A stretch of 64,000 nt of DNA. Source: Rhodotorula mucilaginosa (lineage: Eukaryota; Basidiomycota; Microbotryomycetes; Sporidiobolales; Sporidiobolaceae). Both the position numbers and the translations under genes were made by a program. Location of the stretch: the NCBI GenBank assembly GCA_034406715.1, contig CP137868.1:496001-560000 (forward strand), read 5' to 3'. Shown here in pieces: positions 21,980-34,337 of this stretch. Each line of letters starts with the position of its first letter. The first letter of the stretch is position 1. The notes beneath the pieces are model-generated. The model searched no databases and was not told where the DNA came from. It saw nothing but the letters and a program-made list of their open reading frames with translations.

Positions 21980-24044
21980 CGTGTGTGCAGCAGCAGGCAA
22001 GCGTGAGTGCGTGAGGGAGAAGCGGAAACCTGCAGTGCGAGCGGAGTTGATTCCAGTGCGTGGGCGATGATTCCCCACACTTTGTAGCCCAAAGCTATGG
22101 AGCACCGGCCGCCCCGGTCGCCATCTTCCGACGATTGCTGGAGCGCCAGCTCACAACGGTGCGATCGAAGAACCCCAAGGGCGAGGAGAGGCTTGGCGGT
22201 CACACGAACCGGCCTTTTTGACTGGAAGCGAGCGACTTCCCCTTCATGCCTGAGTCGGTGCAAGAGCCTCCGCAGCCTCGATCATAGCATCAAGCGAGCA
22301 AGATTCGTCGATCACTGGCTATAGAGCGAGGACTTGGAAGGTTTTCCAGTCGAGACCCACCTGCCCCACTTGAGCCGACCTTCTCAAGTTGCGATCGACT
22401 TTCGCCAAGGCGGAGTTGATGCCCGTCCATGTCCGCACGGTGATGTGCGCTTGTTCTTGCTCGAGTGGGTGGCGCTGCCGCAACTGCTTGTCTGAATTTG
22501 TCCGCTGCTGTCTGGCTCGGGCTCAGACCGACCACTTTGTCCGCCGCGGGACAAGTTCTCTCTTTCCTCCGCGATGATCTTGACGACCACCGCCCCGCCG
22601 GATATCAGTACGCTACTCGCCGTTTTGATGGTCCTTTGCGCCGCATAGGATGCAGGAGCCTCTGCTGTAGTCCGCGGGCAACCCCCTTCCAGGCGTACTA
22701 TGGCTCTGGCTGCTCGCGTGGGCATGCTTCTTGCCCGCCACGCAGCGTCGAAGCTTGCGCCGCGGGCGATCACGGCTCGCTCTGAGTCCCCTGTCGGTTC
22801 ATCAGTAGATTGCAGTACTGTAGACTATATTCACGAATGTACCTTCTGCATGCTGCAAAAAGACTTCCTGTCATCGGCGCATCTTTCTTTCTTTCGAGAA
22901 AAGGTCCACACGGACCGGTCCTTTCCATATTCTCGATCAGCTTGCCGTTGGCGGCGGCGATCGCCACACCGGACTGCTTTGCTGCAGCTCTTGATTACGT
23001 ATATTTGGGTGTGTACAGTATACGCCAAGCGCTTTGTCATATCAGAAGCCTGAGAAGAACGCCGGGAAGCCGCACAACACCTTTTCTCCCCCTCGAATTC
23101 TGATTCCTCCTGCAGACCGATCATAGGCAGCAACAGCGTATGTAGAGCTCCTTTGGATAGAAGTAAAACCCTACACACACTCTCTCGTCGACCATTCCAC
23201 TGAGCCTCTCTCCCGCGAGAGAGAACAGCGCGGACCTTGCTGCCGACGAGGATATAGCTGAACGCCACCCAGAGCAGCTGCCCGCAGCGGCGACTTGCCC
23301 ATCCCTGAGCCGCACAGGGGACAAAAAATTGAACGGTCGTAGCGCAAGAAAGGTTGCCCTGCTCTACTATGACAGGCAAAGAGTGGGCTATTGAGGGGGT
23401 GCAATTTCGTGCGAGCGCGAGCAGCGCCTTGCTATGTTGTATACCAGGCGTTCTGCCCTGAACTGCCTTCATGTATACCTCTCTTGTAGGCTGCAGTGTA
23501 AATGTTCCTCCGGTGGATGTCAGGGTGTATATCGAAAGCGGGAAGTGTTGCAGGTGCGCTCTTGCTAGAAGTGTTCCGCCGACGCCGGCTGAATAAGCAG
23601 TCCCTCATAGCCGCAGGTGAAAATACTCATGCAATGCAAACTGACACCTATAGTGTATACTGGATGGCCCTGAGATCGTTTCAAAATCCGGTCCACTGTG
23701 TCCGAGTCGTGGTCACCTGAGCTCGTGTCCTTCCCTCCTCCTCCCCCTCCTCCGCGCCCTCTCTTTCTCCGTATCCTCCCTGACCTCCTTTGTAGGTTAG
23801 TCTGACAAGACAGTGCCTCCAATGCTACACTTCGCCCGAGAGAGTACCTCAAGTCTTGCGCGAGGGGCGGCAAGCCCTTTTGCTCCCGCCACAGCACGAT
23901 TGCATTCGACATAGGAGAAATTGGCGGCGGATTGGCCCGCGACAAAGCTACACATGGTGGTATATGTAGATCACGTTTGCGCGGGTTACACAGAAAGTGT
24001 TTTTACAGCAAGCCACACAAGTCCTGCACCAACTCGCTACTGTG
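21980..24044. other. Gene-poor interval, about 2.1 kb
   Basis: It lies between the start of the MFS transporter and its truncated copy. I examined both strands: open frames exist (for example 22831-23472 minus and 22384-22773 minus) but they have no family motif, poor codon composition and no splice context. The base composition is more mixed than in the flanking genes. I see no transposon signature such as terminal repeats or a transposase motif. Confidence 0.5.
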
Positions 24045-24855
24045 ACGAGACCGTGGCAGCCAGCTGTAGGAGCAATGATGCAGGTCAGCGCTTGCATGAA
24101 CACAGGGAGGGACACAAGGGAAAGCGCTGAAAGCGCTGAGAGCACCAAAAGCATTGGGGGCGCCGAAACCGTACGCACTCACTGCTGGCGTCCAGTGACG
24201 AGTCCCGGTACATACTCGGGATTATCGGCCTGGCGAGACAACGGCACTCTGCCGAGACCTCCAATACCCCCAAGCCCTAATGTGAGGGCGCTGGCGACGG
24301 CACACTTCGGGTCCGAGCGCATGTTCTTGTTTTAGTAGGCAGTGACGGCGGGACTGGAACACAGAATCGCGTCAGCATTTCTCGCCAACTTTTGCGCCCG
24401 GACTTGGCAGCATGCACGCCTTTGTCTGCAGCCCATGAAAGTTGAGAAAGATCCGAAGTATCAATGGCCGTCCGGGAGGGGAGGCTGCAGAGAACGGCGG
24501 GACCGCCAAAATTCAGGAGGTGAAAAGCAGGCGGGACTGACTGTAAAAAAGGAAGAAGGCGAGAGTGATGATCGAGCAGCGTTCGCCGATTGTGAGCTTG
24601 AGGTCGACAGCCATGCCAGCAAGGCGAGCGCTGCGAGAGAGAAAGGCTGGTCACCTCGAGGAAAGCGGACGTCTCCGCGGCAACGAGAAGCGGCACCGGA
24701 CCGCTTCTTCTTCTAGAGAACAGGAAAGTGGACATACACTGAAATATTGGTTCATCTATGAGCGAAACACAGTAGAGTGCAGCGAGAATGGGGATGAGGC
24801 GCAAGTCGATCTTGCGCAGGGTGCGCTTCGCGAAGGCTAGTTCATCCTCATGAGT
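24045..24855 (-). pseudogene. Truncated, internally deleted copy of the neighbouring MFS transporter gene
   Basis: This segment aligns in the same orientation with two separate parts of the transporter gene at 19784-21979. Bases about 24045-24500 match 19893-20343, including the intron bearing CCCGGTACATACT and the exon for the last transmembrane region. Bases about 24515-24855 match 21550-21883, including the exon for FAKRTLRKIDLRLIPILAAL. About 1.2 kb between them (most of the transmembrane core) is missing, as are the first codons and the last exon. Introns are retained, so it arose by DNA duplication, not by retrocopying. Substitutions and small indels are scattered throughout, so it cannot make a transporter. 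Confidence 0.88.
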
Positions 24856-25387
24856 CCTCCGTCCGGTTCGCTGTTGTAAGCCCCCTCGTGAACCAAGACC
24901 AAGCGACTCCCGAGAGCCGCGTGGCGGCTTTCGGCGCAATCCGAGGTCGGCAGTGGATGCCAGCTCCTGTAAACACCTCCTCTACCGATGTCCCCTCTTT
25001 CGAGGCAACGGAGGCCACGGTGGGCGAAGCTCATTGTTGCAGGGATCACTGGGCGTCTAGTTGGATCACTCGAGGTACTTCTGCTTACAAGGAGGTGTTT
25101 CTGCTCACAAGGCGGCATCTCTGTGGTCGCAGGGACCCGTGACGCGCGAACCCGCGCCCAACCGGGTTTTCACATGTATCCTCTCTCATGCTTTTGCCCT
25201 CCAAGAAAGAAGACCTTGATGAAGCACAGCAACAAATGTTTGCATTTGACCCCCAGAGAGAGAACCGACAAGGCACGGAGAGAGAAATCTAGAGCACAAC
25301 GAAGAAGGAAAGGCACCGGAGAAACGCAGGCAGAGGGAAGATGCGGGGGGCAGGGGTCGGAGAAGGCTATGAAATCGAGGCAACCGC
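24856..25387. other. Intergenic, 532 nt
   Basis: Lies between the pseudogene and the 3' end of ATP-citrate lyase. It contains a short imperfect direct repeat (TTCTGCTTACAAGGAGGTG then TTCTGCTCACAAGGCGG) near 25079-25113. No gene seen. Confidence 0.5.
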
Positions 25388-28300
25388 CTACTGACGCTCC
25401 TTGACGAGGACGCGGGTCGTGTCGAACGGCTGGATGAAGATGTCGTCGGCCGGGTGGCGGTAGAGCGGCTGCTTGAGCCTCTTCTGGTCGATGAAGTGGC
25501 CAATGAAGCCGATCGAGCGACCGAGAACGAAGAGACCGTTGAGGGCACCGAGCTGTAGCGTGCCGAGTGTGGGAACGTGAGCAAAATGAGCGGAACGGGA
25601 TTTCGCGGAAAGTCCGTACCTTCAGGTATTCGCTCGATTCCTCCGGCGTGAACGCGCCAGAGTTCTTGAGGAGGTCCACAAAGCACAGCGCTGAACAGAT
25701 AAAAGACGTCAGCGGGAGTCCTGCGCGGTCATGCAAGCCGGCGCGGGCGCCGCCGCCGCCTCATTCTGCATTTTGGCACGAGGACTCGCAGCGGCGTCTG
25801 CGCGGCCAGACTACGCACCGATGGCACCGTCAACATTCAGTATCAGACTGTCCGTATAGCAAAGGAGTCAGCACAGAGCGCAGAGAGGCGAGAGAAGAGC
25901 GCCGGGAAGCGAAAAAAGGACGAGAAACTCACGTGTCCTTCTTGGCCGAGGTGACCTCCTCGACGGCGAGCGCGTACTCGAGCATCTTGGTGCTGGGGAA
26001 GTTCTCAAAGACGTACTTCTTGACAAGCTCGACACGCTTGTCCGGGTTCGCCTTGGACTTGATCTTGTGGCCGATACCGGGGATGAGCTTGTTGGCCTTG
26101 CGCATCGAGTCGACAAACTCGCGCGGGCTCATGCCACTCTCGTAAGCGCGCGTAAACTCGGCGGCGGCGCCGTCGAGAGCGCCACCGAAGCGGTCACCGA
26201 TGGTGAGGAGACCGGCGACAAGCGACGAGACGAGGTCCTTGCCGGCACGAGCGGTGATGACGGTGGTCATCGCACCCGAGACGGCGGGACCGTGGTCGGC
26301 AGTGAGCATCAGGACCATCTCGAGGAACTTGGTCGCGTAGGCGGGCAGGCGACGCTTGAACCAGAGGAGCGAGAGGACGCCACCGACGCCGATGTCCTCC
26401 TTGAAGACGTCCGAGATCGGCATACCGGCGTAGAGGAGCTCCTGACCACGCTCGTCCGAGATGGTCGAGATAAAGGCGGCCGGCTTGCGGATCATGCCGA
26501 GCTCCTGCGCCCACTTGTAGTCCATCGGGATCGTGGGAGGCGGGACTTCGGGCTTCGGAACGATGGTGCCGGCCGACACGAGCTTTTTGTAGGTCTCGGC
26601 GAGGACCTCGGGCAGGTCTTCAAAGGTCGGCGGGACGATGAAACCGGCAGCGCGCATGGCGTTGTTCTTGGCCTCGGCGGTCTCGAGGTCCGAGTTGGCC
26701 ATCGAACCGGCGTGGCCGAACTGAACGTCGGTCGTGAACATCTTGGCGCAAGTACCGATGGCCCAGGCGATGATGGGCTTCTTGATGACGCCGGCCTTGA
26801 CAGCCTCGATGACGCGGTACTCTTCGATGCCGCCGACCTCGCCGAGGAGGACGAGGAGCTTGCAGTTCGGGTCGGCCTCGTAGCGGAGCAGGTGGTCGAT
26901 GAAGGTGGTGCCCGGGTAACGGTCACCGCCGATGGCGATACCCTCGTAGGTACCGTCGGTCGTGAGCGCGAGGATGTTGTTCAGCTCGTTCGACATGCCG
27001 CCCGACTTGGAGACGTAGCCGACCGAACCGGCGCGGTACAGCTTGGACGAGAGGATGTTGTCGATCATGCCACCGGTGTTGCCGATACGGAAGCAGCCCG
27101 GCTTGATGCCACCGACGGTTGCGGGGCCGATGATGATGACCTTCTTCTGCTGCGCGGCGTGGAGGATCTCGCGAGCGTGGCGCTCGGGAACGCCCTCAGC
27201 GATGAGGGCGATGGCCTTGATCTGCGGGAACTCGAGAGCCTCGAGAGTCGACTGGTAGACCGAACGCGACGAGGCAAAGTTGACGACGACGTCGGCGTCC
27301 GGGCACTTGGCGACGGCCTCCTTCATCGACGTGTAGACGGGCAGGAGGGTCTCCTTGGTACCCCAGTAGAACTTCTGGATGTGGTGTCCGCCAAAGGGGT
27401 AGACCATGGCGGCGACCGAAGGCGTCTCGCGACCGCAGGCAAAGTCAAAGTCGAGCATGCCCTGGATCGCACGCGGCTGGAGACCAAAGACGATCGAACG
27501 GGTGGTCTCGTCAAAGGGACGGAACCACGGGCGACCAGACTCGGAAGCGGCGTGGACCTTGTCGGAAAAGTCGACGATGCGGTCCTGCGGCTGCTCGCGC
27601 GACGAGTCGACGATCGAGATGTTCGACTGCTTCGGCGAACCCGGGGTGACCGGCGTCAAGTTGCCATCGAGCGAGGCGGCGCCGTTGACCGCCTTGAGCG
27701 CAGCCGGCTGCGCCTTGGTGATGCCGAGACCGAGGGGAACGATGGCGGTGATGTGCGAGTCCGGGCCGAAGACCTGGATCTCGACGCCGAGAGTCTCGCC
27801 GAGGAGGCGCATGGCCTTGAGACCCTCCTGGTAGTTGGGGCCACCACGACGGACAAAGATGCGGACCTTGTGCTCCTGGAGGCGGTGCTGGTACTCCTTG
27901 AGCGCCGAGATGATACCCTTGAAGGTGGCCGCGACATTGGTGAAGTTGGCAATACCGCCACCGATGAAGAGGATCTTGCCGTCCGGGCGAGGAGTGCCGC
28001 GAGTCATCAGGTCAACTGCGGGCAGACGACTCGTGTAAGTGTCCTGAATCGTTGAAAGAAGGCACCGAGCGAGAGAGAGTGCACGTACGGATCGTCTTGG
28101 CGTACTCGTAAGTCTGAGTGGTGGTCGGCGCGCCGGAGTACTCGCCGTAGTTGGCGAGCTCGTGAGCAAAGCCGTGAGCAGCAATGGCGTCGCTGCGGAG
28201 CAGGGGTGTAAGCTGGAGCGAGGAAACAGGTCCGGAAAACCGAAAAAAAGCTCACGAGTAGACGACCGAGGCACCGCCACCGGCAACCATCGTCCAGACA

Positions 28301-29926
28301 CGGCCCTCGGGGTTGAGGACGGTGAGCTTGAGCGAAGCACCGGTCGAGGCGTCGAGCTTGGCGATGTACGCCTCTTCCTTGGTCAAGTCACGACCGAACG
28401 GGGGCGGCCAGAACATGGGCGGGCCCTTGTCAGCCGAGATGCGGCCATTGCCGTTGACGGCGGCCGCGCCCGGGTTGATGACCGAAGGGTCACGAGCGAT
28501 GGCCCACTTCGGGCCGACGATGAACTCGGCAGTCTGGTCGAGCTTGGCGGCCATGTCGAGGTAGAAGATGTCAGTCTTGCCGGTCGAGGGGTTCTCGACC
28601 GCGACGAGCGGGTTGATCTCGAGGTAGGCAAAGTGCAGGTCGACGTAGACGGCGTAGAGACGGATGATGAAGTCAACAAGGGCGTCCTGACGCTCGCCGC
28701 CAGCGACGTGCTTCAGGAGCGAAGCCTTGATCTCCTCACGCGTCGGCAGCTCGCCGCCGACCGGGACGGTGAGCGTGAGCGCCTTGGCGTCGACATCACC
28801 GACATCGACACCACCCTCGTGGGTGAACAGGATAACGTCGCCCTCGCGGACCGAGTTGATGCAGATGTAGTACTCCGAGTCGTCCGGGTGCGGGCACATC
28901 GGCTCGACGATGAAGTTGTTGAGGGTACCAGTCGTCTTCTCGACCTGTTCCAGCCGGCGAGTTAGCTCTAGCTCTAGCTCTGGAGCAGACGCGGCTCGAT
29001 GCAGCGACTTGCCTGGACCTGCTTGCCAGCGCGCTCCGAAATCCACTGCTTCGCCTCATCCCAAGTCTTGTTCAGCGCCCTGTAGGCGAAGGAGTTAGTC
29101 GGAACGCTTTGGCTTTGCAATCGTGGAGTACAGATACGTACAAGAGACCGGCCTTGCCGCGACGCTTGATGAGCTGATCCGGCTTGGCGACGAGCTTCTC
29201 GGTGAAGACCCAGTGCGGCAGAGTGGCATCGTTGGTGATCTGCTTCGTCTCCGGGTCCCACGAGACCTGTCATCGAGAGCAAGGAGAGTCGTCAGTGTTG
29301 GAAAGTTCAAACCGATTAGACCTGCTGAGAGGGGGCTCGAGCGAGAAAGGAGTCGTCGTCCGAGTGGGGGGAGGCGGCTAGAAAATCCGCCGCAATCCCT
29401 TCTTCGAAGCGGATGGATGATTATGAATCACTGAGCTCGTCCGAGTCTCGTGAGCTATGCGGTATAGCGTATGCACGCGTAATGACCAGACTGCGCGATC
29501 GAACGATGGATCCCCACTCGAGCGCTGACCCAGCGCGCGCTGCTCGGGTCATAGCAGCCTCGCTCGAGGACGGAGAGCTGCTCACAGTCTCCAGCAAGTG
29601 GGACATGCGTGTCTCGGATCGAAAGAGAGAGGAACCGCAGAGAGCGAGCTGGCTCACCTGAGCGACCTTGACGGGCGTCGAGGTGAACGACTCGCGAGCG
29701 ACGGCCTTGGTGCCGACGTTCGGAGCGCGTCCGAGGTGGTAGGCAACGAGGAGTTTGGCGTCGTACTCCCGAATCCTGTCTCGAGAGCGTGTACAGGGCG
29801 AGATGGCGCGCCAGAGAAAAAAGAATGGGTCGACGGTGGGATCAGCCGAGGCAAGTGGTACAACCCCGTTAGCGGACTGCGATCACGACGAGTGGCTAGA
29901 ATGCGAGCTTACGGCTTGGAAGACAT
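25388..29926 (-). CDS. ACL1: ATP-citrate lyase, single fused polypeptide
   Basis: Ten exons (29926-29913, 29775-29658, 29266-29142, 29079-29013, 28944-28256, 28192-28089, 28015-25933, 25847-25819, 25690-25620, 25552-25388) sum to exactly 1,154 residues. It cleaves cytosolic citrate with ATP and CoA to acetyl-CoA and oxaloacetate, feeding lipid and sterol synthesis. Seen in order: N-terminal [20 protein letters not shown]-grasp region [52 protein letters not shown], the swivel/CoA part with [19 protein letters not shown], the phospho-histidine loop in QFGHAGSMA, and the citrate-synthase-like C-terminus ([29 protein letters not shown]). Intron 28945-29012 has a GC donor (GCAAGT). Intron 29267-29657 is 391 nt, far longer than the others. 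The first exon has only 14 coding bases. Confidence 0.97.
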
Positions 29927-31413
29927 TGTTCGCTGAGCCTCTAAAGGGTATAAGGAAGGGGGAGAGAGGGAGAGAAGAACTCAACTCGACACGACAAACG
30001 CGCGTCCTCGAGGTTGGGGCGACAACACGTCCCAACTCGCTCTCGAGCCCCCTACACCACGTCATACTCTATCAAACTGCATGCTATGCCTGTGCAGGGC
30101 TTTCAGAGTGTGCTACGCAGCTTCAACAGCCCTCTCTGACGCCGCCCTGCGCCATCAGACCGCCATCTTTGCGTACGAAAAACTTTTCTCCCCACAGGCC
30201 AGCTAAATCTGAACTCTTTTTTTCCTGGCCGTCCGTTACGAGTGCCTTACATAATATACAAGTCGATCATCATCCTGTCAGCTTCAAGGATCAGTGCAGT
30301 AAATACAGGGATGTCGTATAACCGGCCTGTTCAAGTTACCGGCAATCCGATTGCGCTGCTCAAGGCGAGATCTTCCAGCTCCTTGGCGCTCGTGCGATAT
30401 GCTACGTACTGCTTGTCTTTCGGACTCTGGACGTGTTGCTGATATTTGCGGCTAGCGTCTCATCGAATGCTCTTCCTCGTGCGACATGCGGGACCTCGAG
30501 AAGGCCGCCTTGTCGCCCAAACTGACCTCACTCGGACTTGCCGGAATTTGGAGCGGAAGCGGAATGCGCGGCACACATGACCTTACGAGCGTTATTGAGG
30601 CCGTACAAACTGTCGCGTCTCTGATCCGAGGTCGGAGGTGGCCTCCTCGGCGCTCGCTGAAAAAACAACGCTGTTCAAGCTCTTCTGCTTCTGGAAGCCG
30701 AACGCGCGGCACCAGCTGCTTCTCCACCACTACCAAGCGTTACATGTGCGCTTAGAGGTGTCCGGCAGCCACGATATGAACGGAGAGCTCGATGAGAGCG
30801 CTTATCGCTTCGACACGGTTTGTCTTCCTGCGCTGGCTTGTACTTTTGCGCAGCCTGCTCGTCTTCTGTCTGTGCGGTGCTCGGTGCGGACTTGCGACAG
30901 CGAAATCGCTCACATCCGCCCTGACTACGACCGCATGCGACCGTGCGCAAGCTTATCGCACGCGTCCGTGTGGAGGAGAGGAAATCCAGACTTCAGCCGC
31001 GCTTCGGCCGCGTCAAAAGACTGGCGCAACGCATTCTGGCTGGAATTTGGACTTTAGACTACTGGTAGAAGCATCTCGATCTTCAGAGCGCCAGTCCGAG
31101 GCCGCTAAAGTGCCGTGTGTGTGAGCTCGGATCGGTCTTGACTCCCCCTGCTTTTCCTCCCGCCAGGAGGCTACGCCATCGAGTGAATGGACTCGTAGAC
31201 CGCACATGACCTAAGTGAGGCAGCCCAAATGCCTTCCTGGAAACGCTTTCGACAAGACGTCGAACTCAACGACGACTCGCAAAGGAGGTGGAAAGTAGCG
31301 CGAAAGAACCGGAGACCGAACCTAGAGTACTGCATTCGTGTATAACCGTTCTATCTTGACCCGAGAATACCAAGAAACCACCAAGGAAAGGGTTTGGGCG
31401 CGAGTTCGCGCGA
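29927..31413. promoter_or_regulatory. Long upstream region of ATP-citrate lyase, 1.5 kb
   Basis: It separates the ATP-citrate lyase start from the 3' end of the second MFS gene, both on the minus strand, so it holds the ACL promoter. It is one of the longer gene-free intervals here. A short plus-strand stretch at 30468 begins MLFLVRHAG, reminiscent of the start of histidine phosphatases, but it does not continue as one; see the rejected list. Confidence 0.45.
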
Positions 31414-33878
31414 TTACAAAGTATACCGGAAAGACTTGTTCTGCCAATCTGTCAGGTCTTCTTCCTTCGCCGTCTCTGCGGGAGACGACGAGATGCCCTC
31501 CTTCTCGTCGTTGACAGATCCAGTATCGGGAGTGTGCGCCGCGACGGGGCGAAGGGGTTCGATCGGGATGTGGGCGCGTTTCGAGTTCTCCCGTTGGAGG
31601 AGATAGCGAAGGAGGAGAGAGCAGACTGCCGAACGAGCGGACGGACAAAATCAGCACATCGTCTCCAGACGACTCGTTCTGAAATCGCATGAGGCAGATA
31701 GAACTCACCACACACGATGCCGAGCGAGCAATAGAGCGCGATCCAAGTTCCCCGGAACTTGATGTTCTTCTCCGAGACGTTAACCGTGTAGGGTCCGATG
31801 ATGCTGTCGAGGGAAGTGGGATCAGCCGTTCTGTACCGGCACAGTGGACCTCTAGAGGACCCAGGGTGAGCGAGAGGAAGAGCCCGACTCACTTGCCCAC
31901 GCAGTAGCCGACGAAAATGGCGCCGCTCGAAATGGCTTTCTTCGTCGAGCCGGCGACGTTGGCGGTCGAAAGAGCCAAGAGAAGGACATAGGCTAGCAAA
32001 GAGAACAGGCGCTCAGTATCAGGGCCACGAAGCTGGTTGTAGCAGCGAGATTACTCACGCGAACCAAAGGTCGCCAAGAGGTAGCTGGAGAAGGGGCAAA
32101 ATCAGCGACCATAAGCCAGGAAAGTACAAGCGTGTTCAAGACTCACTTTCCAAAGAGAGGCACGCCTCGGTGAGTCCACGAGGCCCCTTGGATGATCGCG
32201 GCGCCGATGATGACCGGGAAGCACGAGATGGGCAAGAGGTAAGTGAGGCTGTTTTCCCACTTTGTCGAGAGCCAGCAGAAAAAGTAGATGAAGACGGCGG
32301 TAAAGACACCGGCTGTAGAAGCGTGATTTCAAGGGTCAGCTTCCATTGGTACCATCGGAGTGGGAGAGATTCGCGGGACTCACCCGGAATCGAGAGGGCG
32401 ATCGTCTCGAGCGAGGTGTAGCCGAACGACTTGATGATTTGCGTCGCGAACGCCGTGACAGCTCCGTTGCAAACGTAGATGCCCGCAGCCATCACAAGGA
32501 ACAACCAGATCTTGATATCGAGCGCCGCTTCTTTCGCTTGCGCCCAGTCGAATGACGACAATTCGGTCCGGCCGGTCCTGTTTGATTGGGTCCGCGCGAC
32601 GAGCAGGCGACGCTCGGCGGGAGTGAACCATCGCGAGGCGGTTCGAGGCGAGTCGGGGATCATGTACAGGACGACGAGCGACCAGAGGATCGTCCAGGCG
32701 CCCGCAAAGAGGTACATCCTGCAAGTTACAACTTTGCGTCAGACAAAAACGAGGTGATGAGAAACACTGCGTGAGGTAGACTCACCGCTTCCACGGAGCG
32801 AGCGAGCCGTGCGCGCTTCCGAGGCCATAATTGACCAGACCGCTAAAGGCGGAGAAGATCCCCGTCGCGGAGTACCTGCGGCGGCGATCCACGTTGGCCA
32901 AGTCAGCTTGCAAAATCCCACTCGTGCAAGCGCAGCTCAGACTGAACTGACCAAATGCCAAGGCGAGCAGCTTGCTCCTCGCGCTTGTACCATTGCGTCG
33001 TGATCATGACGAAACCCGGCGAGACGGACGACTGCCAAGCGCGCAAGCCGAGTCAGATTCAGTCCGGACGATAGGGGACGGTAGATACGTACCTCGAGCA
33101 GACCGAGGAAGACTCGCTGGACGACGAGGCCTTGATACGACTCGATCACGACCGTCAGAATTACGACGACGCCCCAAAGGAAACTGCGAGCGTGCGGAAA
33201 GACGACGACATGAGCGCGGGAACAGTTCAGAGAGTCGAGTATGAGAGAAAGATGATGGTTCAGACTTACATGCATGCGCTGAGGGTCTTGCTGATGGGGA
33301 CGCGCTGGAGGAGGAGGGCGAACGGCAGGACGGCGACGATGTAGCCCCAGCTGCGCCATCTCGCGTTTCAAGTCAGTACTGCATTGCGAAAAAGTCATCC
33401 GGGCGCGTAGGAACTCACTAGAATGCAGACGAGGCGGTGGAATAGCGGAGAGTGGAGACGACCGCCTTGCCGGTCGTCGGGTCCGTGTGCGTCGTGGTGA
33501 GATGGAGGTCCTTGAGGATGCCAAAGATGGCTGCCGACCCGAGCACTGCTTTGTCATAGTACTGCAAGCCTGTCGTTCCGTCGAGTGGATGAGTCAGCAA
33601 AGAGAGGCGATCAGAGTGGTCAGCTTTCTGCGTCCCCACGGCATTTCGCTCGACACGCTCTCGCTCGACTCCCGGAGTGGATTGTGTAGCGCGAGAATGT
33701 ACGTACCCACTACAGACAAGAGCACTGGCAGCAAGATCCAGTCGACTTTGCGTACGAGTCGCCGTTCTTCGGCGGCGTCGGTCAAAGCCGCGTCTGGTCC
33801 GAGAGCGTTCGGAGTCGCCGTTCCCAGCTCTGCCTCCGGAGCGACCCACTTTGGGCGGACTTGCGATTCGGTCGACAT
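31414..33878 (-). CDS. MFS transporter, allantoate permease-like (DAL5 family)
   Basis: About eleven exons, all introns GT-AG, encode roughly 530 residues. After a polar N-terminus the protein reads LVRKVDWILLPVLLSVVG then LQYYDKAVLGSAAIFGI, a hallmark of the allantoate permease branch of the MFS. Further marks are VAVLPFALLLQRVP, VVQRVFLGLLESSVSPGFV, TTQWYKREEQAARLGIWYS, FSAFSGLVNYGLG, MYLFAGAWTILWSLVVLYM-PDSP, NVAGSTKKAISSGAIFVGY, and NIIGPYTV. Twelve hydrophobic spans are expected. The C-terminal tail is polar and ends DWQNKSFRYTL. It differs clearly from the other MFS gene in the window, so the two are distant relatives and not a tandem pair. Likely a plasma-membrane carboxylate or ureide symporter; substrate unknown. 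Confidence 0.88.
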
Positions 33879-34337
33879 GCGGGCGAATCGCGATTGCGCA
33901 AAAGCACCTCGCGGACGGACAGGTTCCAGACTAGACGTTGTGCGACGGCGTGCCGGCTGCGAGAACAGTCAAAATTCTCAGAGCGAGAGCTGCAGGAGAG
34001 GCTGAGGGAGGCGTCGGCGTCGCGGTGATGAAGGAGAGTTCGTCGGCCGGAGAGCTGGTACGCAGAAGCTGGCCGTGCTGACTATGCTCGCCGCAGCTCG
34101 TTACGGTAAGCTGGCACCCTGCTCTAGAGCTCCGATCGGATGCGACTCGAGAAAATCTGGGGCCGCGGATTCCGCTTTGGCGCGGAAGCGGAGCAGGGAA
34201 AGGGGCTCTGGTCAGGGGGAAGCAACAGCAGGCCTCACCCTCGCCTCGAGATCAAGAAGCGTCAGCGAGATTGCACAAGTGAGACGCGACTGGAGCTGCA
34301 GGGCGTCGAGTGTAACTTGCATCAGAACGATCCACGA
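33879..34337. promoter_or_regulatory. Divergent promoter region, 459 nt
   Basis: The MFS gene (minus) and SNW1/PRP45 (plus) start from opposite sides of this interval. No further gene is seen once the short first exon of SNW1 at 34338 is recognised. Confidence 0.5.

Noticed and set aside
22831-23472. 213-codon minus-strand frame in the gene-poor interval
   Set aside because: Cys, Arg and Ser-heavy composition typical of noncoding frames, no recognisable domain.
25079-25113. Short direct repeat near the ATP-citrate lyase 3' end as a transposon footprint
   Set aside because: Only about 17 nt, imperfect, with no element or terminal inverted repeats between or beside the copies.
26067-28055. 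662-codon plus-strand frame opposite ATP-citrate lyase
   Set aside because: An antisense shadow of a highly biased coding exon; composition is Asp/Gly/Arg-rich with no family match. The same applies to the 544-codon minus frame opposite SNU114.
30468-30600. Plus-strand MLFLVRHAG resembling the start of a histidine (RHG) phosphatase
   Set aside because: The frame stops after about 37 codons, no second catalytic His region follows, and no splice site rescues it. The resemblance is limited to five residues.
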